Below, piece after piece: positions 40,212 to 51,126 of a DNA stretch of 64,000 nt (its first letter is position 1; each line of letters begins with the position of its first letter). The stretch is from Flaccisagitta enflata (Eukaryota > Chaetognatha > Sagittoidea > Aphragmophora), in NCBI GenBank assembly GCA_965153355.1, contig OZ231127.1, positions 51,956,001 through 52,020,000 of the forward strand, written 5' to 3'. A model generated the notes under the pieces. The model was given only the letters and a program-made list of their open reading frames with translations. It did no database searches and was not told the origin of the DNA. The position numbers and the translations under genes were made by a program.

Positions 40212-41640
40212 TGCATACGTTTTTCCCGATCGATTTCAAAATAATGGGAATGACATTCGAATGACAGGAAACCCGGCAAAGGTTGGAAAAAATAAATTTT
40301 GGTGACGACTTCTGACATTAACCATTGCACCTCCTCCTCCTCCCATTATTTCACCTCCATCCACAAGGACTTGCGACTTTAGCATACTTCTCATCCCTCA
40401 CTCATTCCATCCATCAAATCAAATACCAGTACTTAACTCAGCAAGCATGATTTTTTTAATGAAAAGCAATAACATGATAAACTCATGATGAACTCCTTAT
40501 AATGATGCAGTTTTCGTATCCGAACTTTAGGAGCGGGATGTACTTATGAACGATATGAACCAAACACATTTCACCTTGGCACATGTCAATTATTTTGTCA
40601 ATAAAGACATTTTTCAAGATGGCAGCCTCGGCATGCGGTCTCTTCATTTGGTCAAATATTTAAAAACATGCTATTAGAATGGAGGTCGGTCCCAAAAGAT
40701 TTATACGAATTGAAAAGTGCAGCATAACGAAATTTGGACGACCCCAACAATCAACTCGGTTGGGCAGGGGTAGTGATGCAAGAAACGTTTGCAATAAAAA
40801 AAAATCGACAGAGCAAAAGACGGACAGTTCCGGGCAAACGAATTTAAAGAAAGTCTGTCTGCTGGTCAATCTAGCTCATATCGATTAACCATGGGCAAAA
40901 AAAAAAAAAAAAAATCGCACATCTCTTATTTCTACCATAAGTTTGTTAGCTGTTGCGAAAGTAGATAGAATCTATGGCCATTTAAATGGATTTAAATGCA
41001 TTTTAAAGAGCTTCAAAAAATCTTTAATTTGAGTCGTTGAACAAAATTCTAACTAGAAAACTCTAGAAGTTATGTTATCAAGAAAAAAAAATATCAAATT
41101 GAAATCTGACAGATAAGACATTTTTTACCAACTTGAATTAGTATACTAGTACACTATAATTGTCTTTGTTTGATTACCATTTAAAAACGGTTTGACTTAA
41201 AAAGGTCTGCATGGCGCCATTTTGTTGATAGTAAGTTAAATTTTCATTTTCTCTTAAATTTTTTTAGTTTACTTTTGTCAGATAGATTTTTCATGCTTTT
41301 AAAGACAAAACTTAAAGTACAGAATCCCTTCAATTGACAGATTATAGTAGTGCTCATTTCAAACTGTTGCCATTTCTAAACAAACTGAGCGACAACTTTC
41401 TGCTTGGTCTAGATTTGAATAACTTTTGAGTATCTTTCAAACAGTCACTGATTTTTTGTATTTTCATTGAAGCCTAGCCAGTCCAAGGCATAAAAAACGC
41501 CATCTGCGGTTATTTTCATTTCTTATTTTTTTGCCCATGGTTAAACAACGCCTGAATCAGCACACTCGTCGCGAATATCGACCTACTTGGCCTTGATAAA
41601 AGGAGAAAAATAGATATTCGGACCGCGCCGCATGTCAGAA

Positions 41641-41825
41641 ACAAGGCCGGATACACGGCTACCCAAGTCGCGTGCGGGTGGGCAGGGGCCATATTTGAGC
41701 TCACCAGACCATTTGGGCAGGAGCAGTGAGGTCCAAAAATAAAAAAACATAAAGAAAGTAAAGTGTGACCGACCGACCGACCGACCGACGGGCAAAGCGG
41801 GGTGTAGAATCGCGTGCACGCAACT
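41641..41825 (-). mobile_element. AGTCGC-family element, block B copy with short (CCGA)n
   Basis: Orthologous or paralogous to 7199-7540, with only about six CCGA units. Arms AGTCGCGTGC and GCACGCAACT. Confidence 0.9.
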
Positions 41826-41954
41826 AAAAATTGGTTACAACCGTCACTAAGTCCATCGTTGCTGCAGCAATGTTCGTCGCAACTGCAGCAAAATGCTAAA
41901 AATGGATTTGCGACCGAAAGAAAATATCGAATTTTGGGTCCGAAATACCAGATC

Positions 41955-42060
<106 letters not shown>

Positions 42061-42771
42061 CCAGAGACTAAAACAGACAGAGTCGGACAGAGACAGATAT
42101 GAACAGACAGTGACAAAGAAAGAGAGGTGATAAGAATCCTTATTTCAGTTTTCGTTAAATACTAATTTTGTTCATCCTTTGTTACGAGAACAAGCGATTA
42201 ATACAAATACAGGGAGAAAGAACATGATGATCTGACGGATAGACTGAGGGACAGAATCGAAGGCAGCCATTTATCAAAATCCACAACATCTTGACATTTC
42301 TTCTTGCTTGTACAGTACGCCGGTTACATCCCGGAAATACGTCAGATCATGCTCTTGCGCCCCCCTCACAATGTTCCTTTGCAAAAATGTGGCTGAAAGA
42401 GCCCATGCGCAACTTTCTACGCGCGCAGGAACCTTTTTTAGGGAGGAATTGAAGTTGGATATTGCACCCGTGGAGTAAATTTGTTGACTTTTTATTTTAC
42501 TGCGTACAAATCTGCCTTACCGCATTTGTATTTATTCATTTTCGAGTCCACTTATGAATGTATCTGTCATTATTTTCCTCTCATCTGTTTATAATCGTGT
42601 ATAGTAAACCCATCTTGTCAATGATTTGTGGACTTAACTTTATTAAGACACAATTTGAATGTTGACTTGTCTTTTATTCTGTTCAACTGTCTCTGCGTCT
42701 GCCTATTTATGTCTGTTTGACTGTCTGTACATTTCTCTGCCTGTCCCTCTGTCTTTCTCTCCCTCTGTCTG

Positions 42772-42775
<4 letters not shown>

Positions 42776-42803
<28 letters not shown>

Positions 42804-42865
42804 AACAACAACTAAAACAACAACAACTAAAACAACAACAACAACAACAACAACGACAACAACTA

Positions 42866-42938
<73 letters not shown>
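42776..42938. repeat. (CT)n-(CAA)n compound microsatellite in E1
   Basis: About 14 CT units followed by about 45 CAA-type units with ACTAAAA and CGA interruptions. Confidence 0.95.
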
Positions 42939-42939
<1 letters not shown>

Positions 42940-43170
42940 GCGAAGGCAAGTTCCAGCGGCGGAAGTCCAATGTCGGCGGTTACTCGGCGTTGACGGAAGT
43001 TTGACGCTTTCACCGATGGCGACGGAGCACAAATGCGACCAGTTCCAGCGGCGGAAGTCGGTGAATGCTCGACGTTGGCGGATTTTCGCTACCGACACCA
43101 ATGGCGATGGGAGTCCAGCGCCGGAACTGAAGAAAGGTCAATGTACGACGCCACGGAAGAACGCGAAGCA
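42939..43170. other. GC-rich segment inside E1
   Basis: GTTCCAGCGGCGGAAGTC occurs twice (about 42948 and 43039) with similar text after each, so this is a degenerate ~90-bp duplication. An open frame runs from the CAA tract through it, but the peptide is not recognised. Confidence 0.5.
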
Positions 43171-43240
43171 GGAAAACAGAACAAATTGCGTTGGATAAAA
43201 CACACGCATGTGTCTGTCTACTTCTTTGGTGGTCTGTTGG

Positions 43241-43242
<2 letters not shown>

Positions 43243-43293
<51 letters not shown>
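43243..43293. repeat. (CT)n microsatellite
   Basis: About 25 CT units. Confidence 0.95.
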
Positions 43294-43298
<5 letters not shown>

Positions 43299-43605
43299 CG
43301 TCTGTGGATATCCGAATCCACGTGTGCCTGAATGTCTGCTGTATGATCGTCTGCCGCCCCCCCCCGCACCACCACAACCACAGCTGCAAAAAGGATCGTG
43401 GAAGCCACAACTCCTTCAAAGACCAAAGAATTCAGAAGACGAAACGAAACGACTATTTGTTTGCCTGTCCGTCTGTCTGTCTGTCCTTCTTTATATAGCA
43501 TACTCAAAACTCAGTCGCCAGATTCAAAATTGATATGAAAAGAAATGAAAAATTCGCTCCTATAGACTTGTCCTAGAGTCTCGACGGAAGTATATTATCC
43601 ATCCA

Positions 43606-43612
<7 letters not shown>

Positions 43613-43671
<59 letters not shown>
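43613..43671. repeat. (CT)n microsatellite
   Basis: About 29 CT units. Confidence 0.95.
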
Positions 43672-43680
<9 letters not shown>

Positions 43681-43867
43681 GGCATCTTTAACTGCATCTG
43701 TGTTCATCTGTGTTTGATCGACTGTTTGTTTCTGATTTATTGTCCGTACTTCTCTTCCAATCGTATACTGCTGTATGTCATACTTTGTTTCTGTCTGTTT
43801 GTCTCTTAGTTAGTCTTTTCCCTTGTTCATCTGTTTGTCCATCAATTTGTTCATCTGTTCTTCCCTC

Positions 43868-44000
43868 ACCTATTGGACCTCCCAGGCCTGAAATCTGCCC
43901 TCTCCAGCCTAAAATCTATCCTCTCAGGCTCAAAATCTGCCCTCACAGGCTTCAAATCGGCCCCTCATGCTTTCAAATCTGGCTTCTCTGACCTCGTATC
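43868..44000. repeat. 20-22 bp minisatellite (CTCTCAGGCTCAAAATCTGC)n
   Basis: About six degenerate units, related in wording to the interior repeat of the GGGCAGCGGCCCC family. TIRs were not seen here. Confidence 0.7.
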
Positions 44001-44410
44001 AGCCTTTAGTTTAAAACTCGAATCTGCTCTCAGACAAAACTATGTCCCCGCCGTGCGAACAAAATCTCTGTGTAGAGTGCACCTAATTCTTACCTCATCT
44101 CATCTACAGTACGATGGGAGCAATTACAACCTAGACTGGAGGATAGGAGTATCCTGATTTTATTTGTATCGTAAAGTTTTTGAGATCTAGGCTAATCAAA
44201 GGTTGCACTATTGAGTGAAAATATTTGCGTCTTTCTTACTTCAAATTGCGACTTGACCTCTTCAAGACTTCATTTTTCAAAGTTTATATTTATCTCAATA
44301 GGTTGGGTGGAAAATTTTATAGGGTTTTGAAGAAAAAATTAGCTCAATCAGTCTATTTTTACAGGTTTTATAGCTATTTTAATTTTTGCCCCAAAACTAA
44401 TTTGCATAAT

Positions 44411-44950
44411 TTTTAGTCGCATGCACACTAGCGTGACTGAAAGTATGGTCAAATCCGAATTTAGTGTTCCTCGCGGGAGAAATGTGTCCATTTCCACCAC
44501 AGTTGATGACTCTAAAATCTGGTGATGATCAGATAGAATTTACTCATGACCGCCACCCAACCCCTTTTCCCATTGTAAAACATAGGGCTAGAAAAAGACC
44601 AGAATCTTTCTTATGCATTATCTATGGGATAAAATGGGAGTGGCGGTCATGAGCAAACCTTATCTTATCATCACCAGATTTTAGGGTCATCATCTGTGAT
44701 GGAAATAGTCACGTTTCTCCCGCGAGGAATATGAAATTCGAATTTGACCATACTTTTGGTCACCCTAATGCACACGACTCTTACAATCCGCTTTGTCCAT
44801 TAGTTGGTTGGTTCGTTGGTCGGTTGGTCAGTCAGTTGGTCACACTTTGCTTTTTTTATGAATTTATTTCTTTGACCACACTGCTCCTGCCCAAATAGTC
44901 TGGTAACCTCAAATCTGGCCCCTGCCCAGCGGCAATCGGTTGCCATGTAT
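44411..44950 (+). mobile_element. AGTCGC-family element split by a hAT-like MITE
   Basis: TTTTAGTCGCATGCACAC stops at 44428 and resumes at 44768 with ATGCACACGACTCT, then CCGCTTTGTCC, (GGTTGGTC)-type repeats and CTCCTGCCCAAATAG. The GGCCTTG end is lost after about 44950. Confidence 0.82.
44429..44767. mobile_element. hAT-like fold-back MITE
   Basis: The 339-bp sequence is almost one hairpin: both arms (about 160 nt each) pair at high identity across its length. Termini are TAGCGTGAC and, reversed, TAGGGTGAC. It is flanked by the 8-bp duplication ATGCACAC (44421-44428 and 44768-44775), and the host AGTCGC element reads continuously once insert and duplication are removed. An 8-bp duplication and TAGxGTG termini fit hAT. 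The 62-codon frame inside is an artefact. Confidence 0.92.
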
Positions 44951-44972
44951 TAAAGATAGCCGTAAAATCTGT

Positions 44973-45190
44973 AACACGGCCAGATACATGGCTACTCCAG
45001 TCGTGTAAGGGTAGGCAGGGGCTGTAATTGAGGTCACCAGATCATTTGGGCAGGAGCAGTGGAGCTCAAAACCGCAAAAACCCAAATGAAGTAAAGTGTG
45101 ACGGACGGACCGACAAATGGAGGGACCAACAGACAGACGGACCAACAGAAGGACCGACAAAGGGGGTGTAGAGTCGCTTGGCACGCGACT
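44973..45190 (-). mobile_element. AGTCGC-family element
   Basis: Minus-strand copy: ACACGGCCAGATACATGG, arm AGTCGTGTAA, GGTCACCAGATCATTTGGGC, a GACGGACGGACC middle, and GCACGCGACTAAAAA. It follows the preceding plus-strand copy closely, so the two form an inverted pair. Confidence 0.87.
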
Positions 45191-45723
45191 AAAAATAGTC
45201 CGATCAAGCTGATTTTTTATTCAAAACTAAAATTTTTTGTCTGATCTAATGAAATAGGTTACAACTTTGAAAAAAGAAGTCTTAAGGTCAAGTCACAAGT
45301 TGAAGTTTAAGAGATCTATGCAAATGCATTCACTCAATAGAGCAACTTTTCATTAGCCAAGATCTCAAATATTCTATAACAGAAATAGAATTAGGTTACT
45401 TAAAATCTATCCTCCAGTCTAGGACTTTATTGCTCCCTTCGTACTGTATATGACACTTGGTCCAATTATCTGTCATTCCATCTGTTGGTCTGTCATGCTG
45501 AAGTAATAGGGTGTGGAAAAACTGGAAATGCTTATGTAAAAAAATGTGTGGAAACACATTTTTCATCACCGACTCGCAAATATTAGAGGCTTTGTCCATG
45601 TTTTGGACTGAGAGTGGTGTGTGTGTGTGTGGGGGGGGGGGGTTCCGTGAGTTGGTGTATGCCTGAGTGAGGGTGTGTGTCTGTGTGCAAGTGTCCTCAA
45701 ATGAGTTTCAAGCCTGTTTATTG

Positions 45724-45938
45724 TTTAATTGCCGACACGCAACTTCATAGGTGGCTTAGTCCCTATGTCCATCAGTCTGTCTGTTGTTCCATGGTGATCA
45801 AGTCAAAAAGTATAAAAACAAGCGTTTTAGATACTTATTGTGTTTTTGAATGGGAGGGTGAAGATTGGGGCGTGGATGAGGGTTGAATGCCCCTGCCCAC
45901 TCGTCCGCAACAATATTGTAACCCCACATCGCTTGTTT
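45724..45938 (+). mobile_element. AGTCGC-family element, GTTGCGGAC subfamily
   Basis: TTTAATTGCCGACACGCAACT at the 5' end, a degenerate middle, CCCCTGCCCACTCGTCCGCAAC, and a weak GCTTGTTT terminus. Confidence 0.7.
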
Positions 45939-46028
45939 GTTGAATTAAGAGGAAGCAGATAAAGTATTTTGGTTGGATATCCTCAAAGGTGAGAATGTTC
46001 AGGGCAGAATTAGCTACTCAGAATAAAA

Positions 46029-46140
46029 ACAAGGCCGAGATGGTGCGACATGAGGATCGTCGACCTAATGCATTACCGACAGACAGACCAACCAACCAAC
46101 CGATGGACACAGCCAGTTATAGAGGTCCTTTGTCGCAACT
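46029..46140 (-). mobile_element. AGTCGC-family element, short and diverged
   Basis: ACAAGGCCGAGATGG at the left, GACAGACAGACCAACC middle, TTGTCGCAACTAAAAA at the right. The internal arm is not clear. Confidence 0.7.
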
Positions 46141-46356
46141 AAAAATCTATAAGCAGATAAAATTACTCCTCAAGAGCTATCAAGTGGTGAAATCATTATG
46201 TCAATACTTATTTCTTTTAGATTTGACATGACAGTTGCTTTAAGGTATGAAGGTATTGATGAAGATTGATACTGAACATGACCATCATTTTCAATATCAA
46301 TTTCAATTTCAGTTAGAAAGTTAAGGGCTGAAGGCAATGACGGCAAGGGGAATCAA

Positions 46357-46440
46357 TTTTTAGTCGCGTGCACGCGACTCTGACCCGCTTTGACGTCCGT
46401 TGGTCAGTCGGTCCGTTGGTCTGTCGGTTGGTCACGATGT
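46357..46440 (+). mobile_element. AGTCGC-family element, 5' fragment
   Basis: TTTTTAGTCGCGTGCACGCG and the (GGTC)-type repeats are present; the sequence then breaks off into an A-run. The GGCCTTG half is missing. Confidence 0.82.
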
Positions 46441-46676
46441 TAAAAAAAAACAACTCAAACCTAGCGCCCTCTACAATGTAGGCAATTGCCATCTCTATGA
46501 AACAGCGTCTTTGTTACAATTAACCCTGTCACCTTTGAAAGCGCCCTAAAAAAGGTTCCTGCGCGCGTAGAAAGTTGCGCATGGGCTCGTTCAGCCACGT
46601 TTTTGCAAAGGAACATTGTGAGGGGGGCGCAAAAGCATGATTTGGCGTATGACCGGGATGTAACCGGCGTATTGTA

Positions 46677-47316
46677 CAGTAGATCTCGTCTAGACTTGAG
46701 ATAACGGGGGCAAGCATTATAGAAGAAAAAATAAAACTAAGGGGCTGATATTTGGAATATAAATCAATAAAAGAATGATTTATTCCTCATGATACTTGGT
46801 TGCCATGAGCCCACTATTGAGCTCATGGGAAATATCAATATTTTTGAGAGATCTTTTAGGAAATATTGCTCAAAATCAAATTTGCTACAACTTTCCCACA
46901 ATATGTTCTAAAAGATCACCTGTTTGGCCATTGCTATGAAATATCCATGCCATAACCTAAAGAACTGCCAAACGAGCTTATGCACATTGTTATGTAATGA
47001 TATCAGAAAGTCATGGAGAAATTTAATTCTAAGCAATGTCTCCTTAAAATGACAAAATATTGATATTTAACAGAAATACATGAAAAATGTGTTTCCATGA
47101 CAAACAACTATCATAGGAAATAAATCGTTCATTCAATAGTTATTGTACCAGATATAAACCCTCTAACTTCATTTGTGTTTCCATAATGAACCAACTATCA
47201 TAGGCAATAACAAATCATTTTATTAGTCTATATTCTAATATATATCAATTCTCTGGCTTCATTTATTTTCCTACAATGCATGCCCCCGTTATCTCAATTC
47301 TAGACGAGATCTACTG
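46677..47316. mobile_element. E2: 0.64 kb TIR element next to E1, block B only
   Basis: Ends CAGTAGATCTCGTCTAGACT and, reversed, CAGTAGATCTCGTCTAGAAT, extended by TGAGATAACGGGGGCA, give terminal inverted repeats of about 38 bp with one difference. It is flanked by TA at 46675-46676 (shared with E1) and 47317-47318. Non-coding and AT-rich inside. Together E1 and E2 explain the whole 5.0-kb difference from block A at this site. Confidence 0.87.
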
Positions 47317-47391
47317 TACAATAAACCTCCATTTCATTTCATTAGAACAAACTAGATACCAGAAAGTGAAGAGTTACTGTAATGAACTTAG

Positions 47392-47638
47392 CAAGTGACG
47401 CGGGGTCACAATATCGTTGCGGACGGGTGGGCATCCAACCCCCAGCCTCACCCTAACCTCACCCCAACCCCCATCCAACACACTCACGCACAAATAATAC
47501 CAACTGCAGCATCATAGATACGGGCTTTTTCGCGTTTTCAACTCGAGTGTGACAACTCGAGCGTGACGGACGGACCAACGGACCAATGGACCAACGGACC
47601 AACAGACGGACGGATAAAGCCTCTCATAGCAACTAAAA
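47392..47638 (-). mobile_element. AGTCGC-family element, block B copy of 8052-8287
   Basis: Internal arm GTTGCGGAC is kept, but the hairpin has been deleted down to ATAGCAACTAAAAA, about 15 bp shorter than the A copy. Confidence 0.83.
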
Positions 47639-47956
47639 ACGCATACTAATAACTGATAAACAAAGAGAGTTTGAAAGAAATCTAAAAGCAAGACTGTTTG
47701 AAAGCAAGCTATGAAGCAAGTTTCCGAGACTTCAAACTTAAACTTGGTATAAATGCGGAGGCATGAAACCCTAACTTGATCCCATCGCGCGCTCGATTCT
47801 CCAGATGTACTTTTCATCATTTGCATTTGCCTCAAATTAGAAAAAATGGAAATTAACCTGCGCTTGCGCATCGAAGGCTAAATGAAAAACAAACTTTTTA
47901 ATTTCCATAGGAAAAAAAAGAGAGAGTGATCTTTGGGAAAGCTCTAGATTCGAACA

Positions 47957-47970
47957 ACAACAACAACAGC

Positions 47971-48044
<74 letters not shown>

Positions 48045-48047
48045 CTA
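47957..48047. repeat. (CAA)n microsatellite
   Basis: About 30 CAA units; counterpart of 8607-8699. Confidence 0.95.
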
Positions 48048-48347
48048 CAATAACAAAGTCTGTTTGTAGTGTCAGCAAACAAAGTAAACATGATGAGAAA
48101 CAACAGGTTGTGTCAGTAACAGATTGCACTCGCTTAAAACAGCTTCATAAAATTTGCGTCGATTTCGAATCATGATTACAAGTTGAAATAGGGACGTCAA
48201 ACGATGAAAACTGATCTTAGCCTAATGTTGCGTCCAATTGGATTGGATTGTAGAGGCTATTCTGGACAGGTGACCAAGAGGTTATTAACCACTCGCAAGC
48301 ATTTCAAAAAGCAAGTTAATTGGTAAAGATAGACTGACAAGCTGAAT

Positions 48348-49025
48348 AATCGCGTGCTACACAACTCTATGCCCCGCCACGCAGTGCTCCGGATCCCACT
48401 ACCACAAAAAATAAGTAACTGTCACCCCCCAATCACCTCCTAATCACCACCCATTCACCAACACAGTGCTCCGGATCCCACCACCACAAAAAATAAGTAC
48501 CTGTCACCCCCCAATCACCTCCTAATCACCACCCATTCACCTACACAGTGCTCCGGATCCCACCACCACAAAAAATAAGTACCTGTCACCCCCCAATCAC
48601 CTCCTAATCACCACCCATTCACCTACACAGTGCTCCGGATCCCACTACCACAAAAAATAAGTACCTGTCACCCCCCATCACCTCTTGATCACCACCTATT
48701 CACCTACACAGTGCTCCGGATCCCACCACCACAAAAGATAAGTACCTGTCACCCCCCAATCACCTCCTAATCCCCACCCATTCGCCTACACAGTGCTCCG
48801 GATCCCACCACCAAAAAAAATAAGTACCTGTCACCCCCCAATCACCTCCTAATCCCCACCTATTCACCTATGTCCCCCCGTCCGTCCATCGATCGGTCCG
48901 TCCCCTTTTCACTTTTTTACTTCTTCAGCGTTTATGAGCTCACCGCTCCTGCCCAAATGCTCCAGTGATCTTCTCTATCACTGCCCCTGCCCACCTGCTG
49001 GCGACTGTATCCGGCCTTGTTTTTA
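48348..49025 (+). mobile_element. AGTCGC-family element interrupted by an 82-bp satellite
   Basis: The counterpart of 9003-9196. It is continuous until CCCCGC (48376), is interrupted by the tandem array, and resumes at TATGTCCCCCCGTCCGTCC (48872). Confidence 0.85.
48382..48871. repeat. 82-bp satellite, six copies
   Basis: Units start at 48382, 48464, 48546, 48628, 48709 and 48791: spacing 82, 82, 82, 81, 82. Each begins CAGTGCTCCGGATCCCAC and contains AAAAAATAAGTACCTGTCAC and CACCTCCTAATCACC. Units differ by only a few bases. Absent from block A and from the rest of the window. Confidence 0.95.
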
Positions 49026-49127
49026 TTAGAATCAGAGGACCCAAAAAGTCCGTAAAAACGAAGCGAAGAAAAAAATCAACAAAAAAAGATTCGTACTCGC
49101 TGTAAAAACGAACCATAAGAAAGATTT

Positions 49128-49377
49128 AGGGCGTGTTTCTAGTGACGACCAAAAACGCGTTTGTTCCTGTGAAACGCGATCACAGCGTAAACATATTCAA
49201 GAATTTCACTGTCCCATAAGGGAGTGAGCGAGCCTGTGAACGGAATGAGTGAAGCGAGCATAGCAAAGTGGAGCGCTGCAGAGCGAGTAAGCGGAGTGAG
49301 TGGTGCGAGCAAACAAACGTAGCGAGCGACCGAGTGGCCCGTTAAAAATGCGACTGTCTCTGACTAGAAACGCCCCC
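49128..49377. mobile_element. MITE family GGGCGTGTTTCTAGT, block B copy
   Basis: Counterpart of 9302-9567, shortened by a small deletion in the GAGTGAGC interior. Confidence 0.75.
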
Positions 49378-49931
49378 AAACTTACCTTTACAGATGCAAA
49401 GTTGGGGTCGCCAAATCGAGCCACATGAAGTAATACGAAAAAATGAATAAGACGTCCACCGATTTGTTTAGAGTGTTTCTTTAATGCACATAGTTCTGGT
49501 TAATTTCGTTGATCTTGTTATCTTTTTTTTTAGAATCATTCTTTTTCTTTTTTCAAATTTTGGTCGAATGATTGAATCGTACTGGGCGTTCATTTTGAGA
49601 CGATCATTTGATAGCGTTAGGTAGTCGACTGTCATACGCTCTTCTCCTACAATTTTGGGTTTTCAATCTACCTTCTCCGTGTGGCTTTGGTCCTTTGTTT
49701 CGGTAGGCCACAATCTATTTATTGGTCCTTTCTGCACGCATTGCAGTTGGTACAACCAATCAGAGCGACCTTTTCAGACTGTAGGGTGTTGATTTTGACA
49801 GTTGGGCATTATCGAAGGGGAAGATCTGTTAAGTCGCATGCACCCGAGCCACAACGGGCGGTGTTCGCGAAATTACACCTGATCAAACGCCTGGATAACC
49901 ATGGCCCTGTCCCTGCCTACCCACATGAAAA

Positions 49932-50075
49932 CAAGGCCGGATACATGGCAATACAGTCGCGGACGGTTGGGCAGGAGCTGTACTGCGAAAACCGCCCGGA
50001 ATTCAAAAATGTGACCTACCGACGGACCTACCGACCGACCGACACGACAAGGTGTAGAGTCGCGTGTCCGCGACT
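49932..50075 (-). mobile_element. AGTCGC-family element, insertion polymorphic between blocks
   Basis: Block A has the empty site (10108-10125: CACAGG, seven A, GGTAGCCAG). Block B has CACATG, four A, CAAGGCCGGATACATGG ... GTCCGCGACT, five A, GGCAGCCAG. Arms AGTCGCGGAC and GTCCGCGACT and the hairpin AGTCGCG-TGTC-CGCGACT are perfect. This fixes the element's limits at CAAGG...CGACT and shows it inserts into A/T runs. Confidence 0.93.
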
Positions 50076-50695
50076 AAAAAGGCAGCCAGTCTTTGCTTCT
50101 CAGTGAAGCAAATCACTTAAACTGATCAAGTGATCATCCACCTTCATGTCGGTGACAGCGATTGGGCTGGGACGTGGGCACTGATGCAAGAAAAATGACT
50201 ACTCACATGAAAAATTGTCCAAAACAAAACCAAGTTTCCGACAAACCCGATCGTTAGCCAGTCATCAGTAACTTGAACAAGCTGACTTTCAAACAAAATT
50301 AGACAAATGTGAGTTTCACCCTTAAGTCGAATCAGAAGTCAAGCATAAGGCGAGATCGGCTAACAGCCTCGCCGTTCTACTAATTGCTCAACTGACCCAT
50401 TAACGAATAAACGATTGGTCGACCGCATTCAACCGGCAGTTTTGTTGCTCAATCGACCGTTCGAACCGGCCGTTCGACCGACCGTTCGAACCGGCCGCTC
50501 TAAGGGCTCTAAGGGTCGCGGTTGTCCCTGTGTCCTTTTGCTCGCTGAAGGAATGCAAACCCCTCAGTTGATGATATGACGAAATGCGGAAAAGGAGATA
50601 AACGGAAGACAAACGAAAGCCTCGAGGGATGAGAAAAAAAAGATACGTAAAAGAAAACAGCGAAAGGCGCGCGCGTTAAACGATTGTACAAACGA

Positions 50696-50864
<169 letters not shown>

Positions 50865-51025
50865 CGTCGCTAAAGTGCGCAAAAGAGCGGCGATCGTCAC
50901 CGGAAATGGCGAAGGGGGAAAAAAACGCGCGCCACTCTTTAGAGAAAAAAAACGCCCAGTGAAAACGCGACGTGGCGCGCTAAGAGGCGAGAGAAAATGA
51001 GAAAGAATGAGAGAATTAGAGAAAG

Positions 51026-51030
<5 letters not shown>

Positions 51031-51083
<53 letters not shown>
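51031..51083. repeat. (GA)n microsatellite
   Basis: About 26 GA units, decaying into CAGAGA before the gap. Confidence 0.93.
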
Positions 51084-51090
<7 letters not shown>

Positions 51091-51116
51091 CAGAGAGACA
51101 GAAGACAGAAAAAAAA

Positions 51117-51126
51117 NNNNNNNNNN
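51117..51126. other. Assembly gap (10 N)
   Basis: Ten Ns inside a purine repeat. Ten is likely a placeholder length. The gap hides the end of block B and the 5' part of the adjoining channel exon. Confidence 0.98.

Larger units (their letters stand above)
42313..46674. mobile_element. E1: 4.36 kb TIR element at a TA target, block B only
   Basis: The left end (42313-42443, CAGTACGCCGGTTACATCCC...) and right end (46546-46674) are inverted repeats of about 130 bp at about 94 percent identity. TA precedes (42311-42312) and follows (46675-46676). Block A has the empty site (gcttgTAcaataaacg, about 7977-7988) with one TA. No transposase frame was found. The interior holds (CT)n, (CAA)n, a GC-rich segment, a minisatellite, four AGTCGC-family copies and a hAT-like MITE, so it looks like a non-autonomous carrier of captured DNA. 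CAGT termini and a TA target point to the Tc1/mariner/pogo group, without proof. Confidence 0.8.

Noticed and set aside
42659-43198. 179-codon frame with poly-Q and a GC-rich tail in E1
   Set aside because: Mostly microsatellite; the tail is an internal duplication read in different frames, with no known domain. Kept only as a GC-rich segment.
44464-44652. 62-codon frame
   Set aside because: Lies wholly inside the hAT-like palindromic MITE.
48382-48871. CRISPR array (regular 82-bp spacing)
   Set aside because: The whole unit is repeated with no unique spacers, and the genome is animal.
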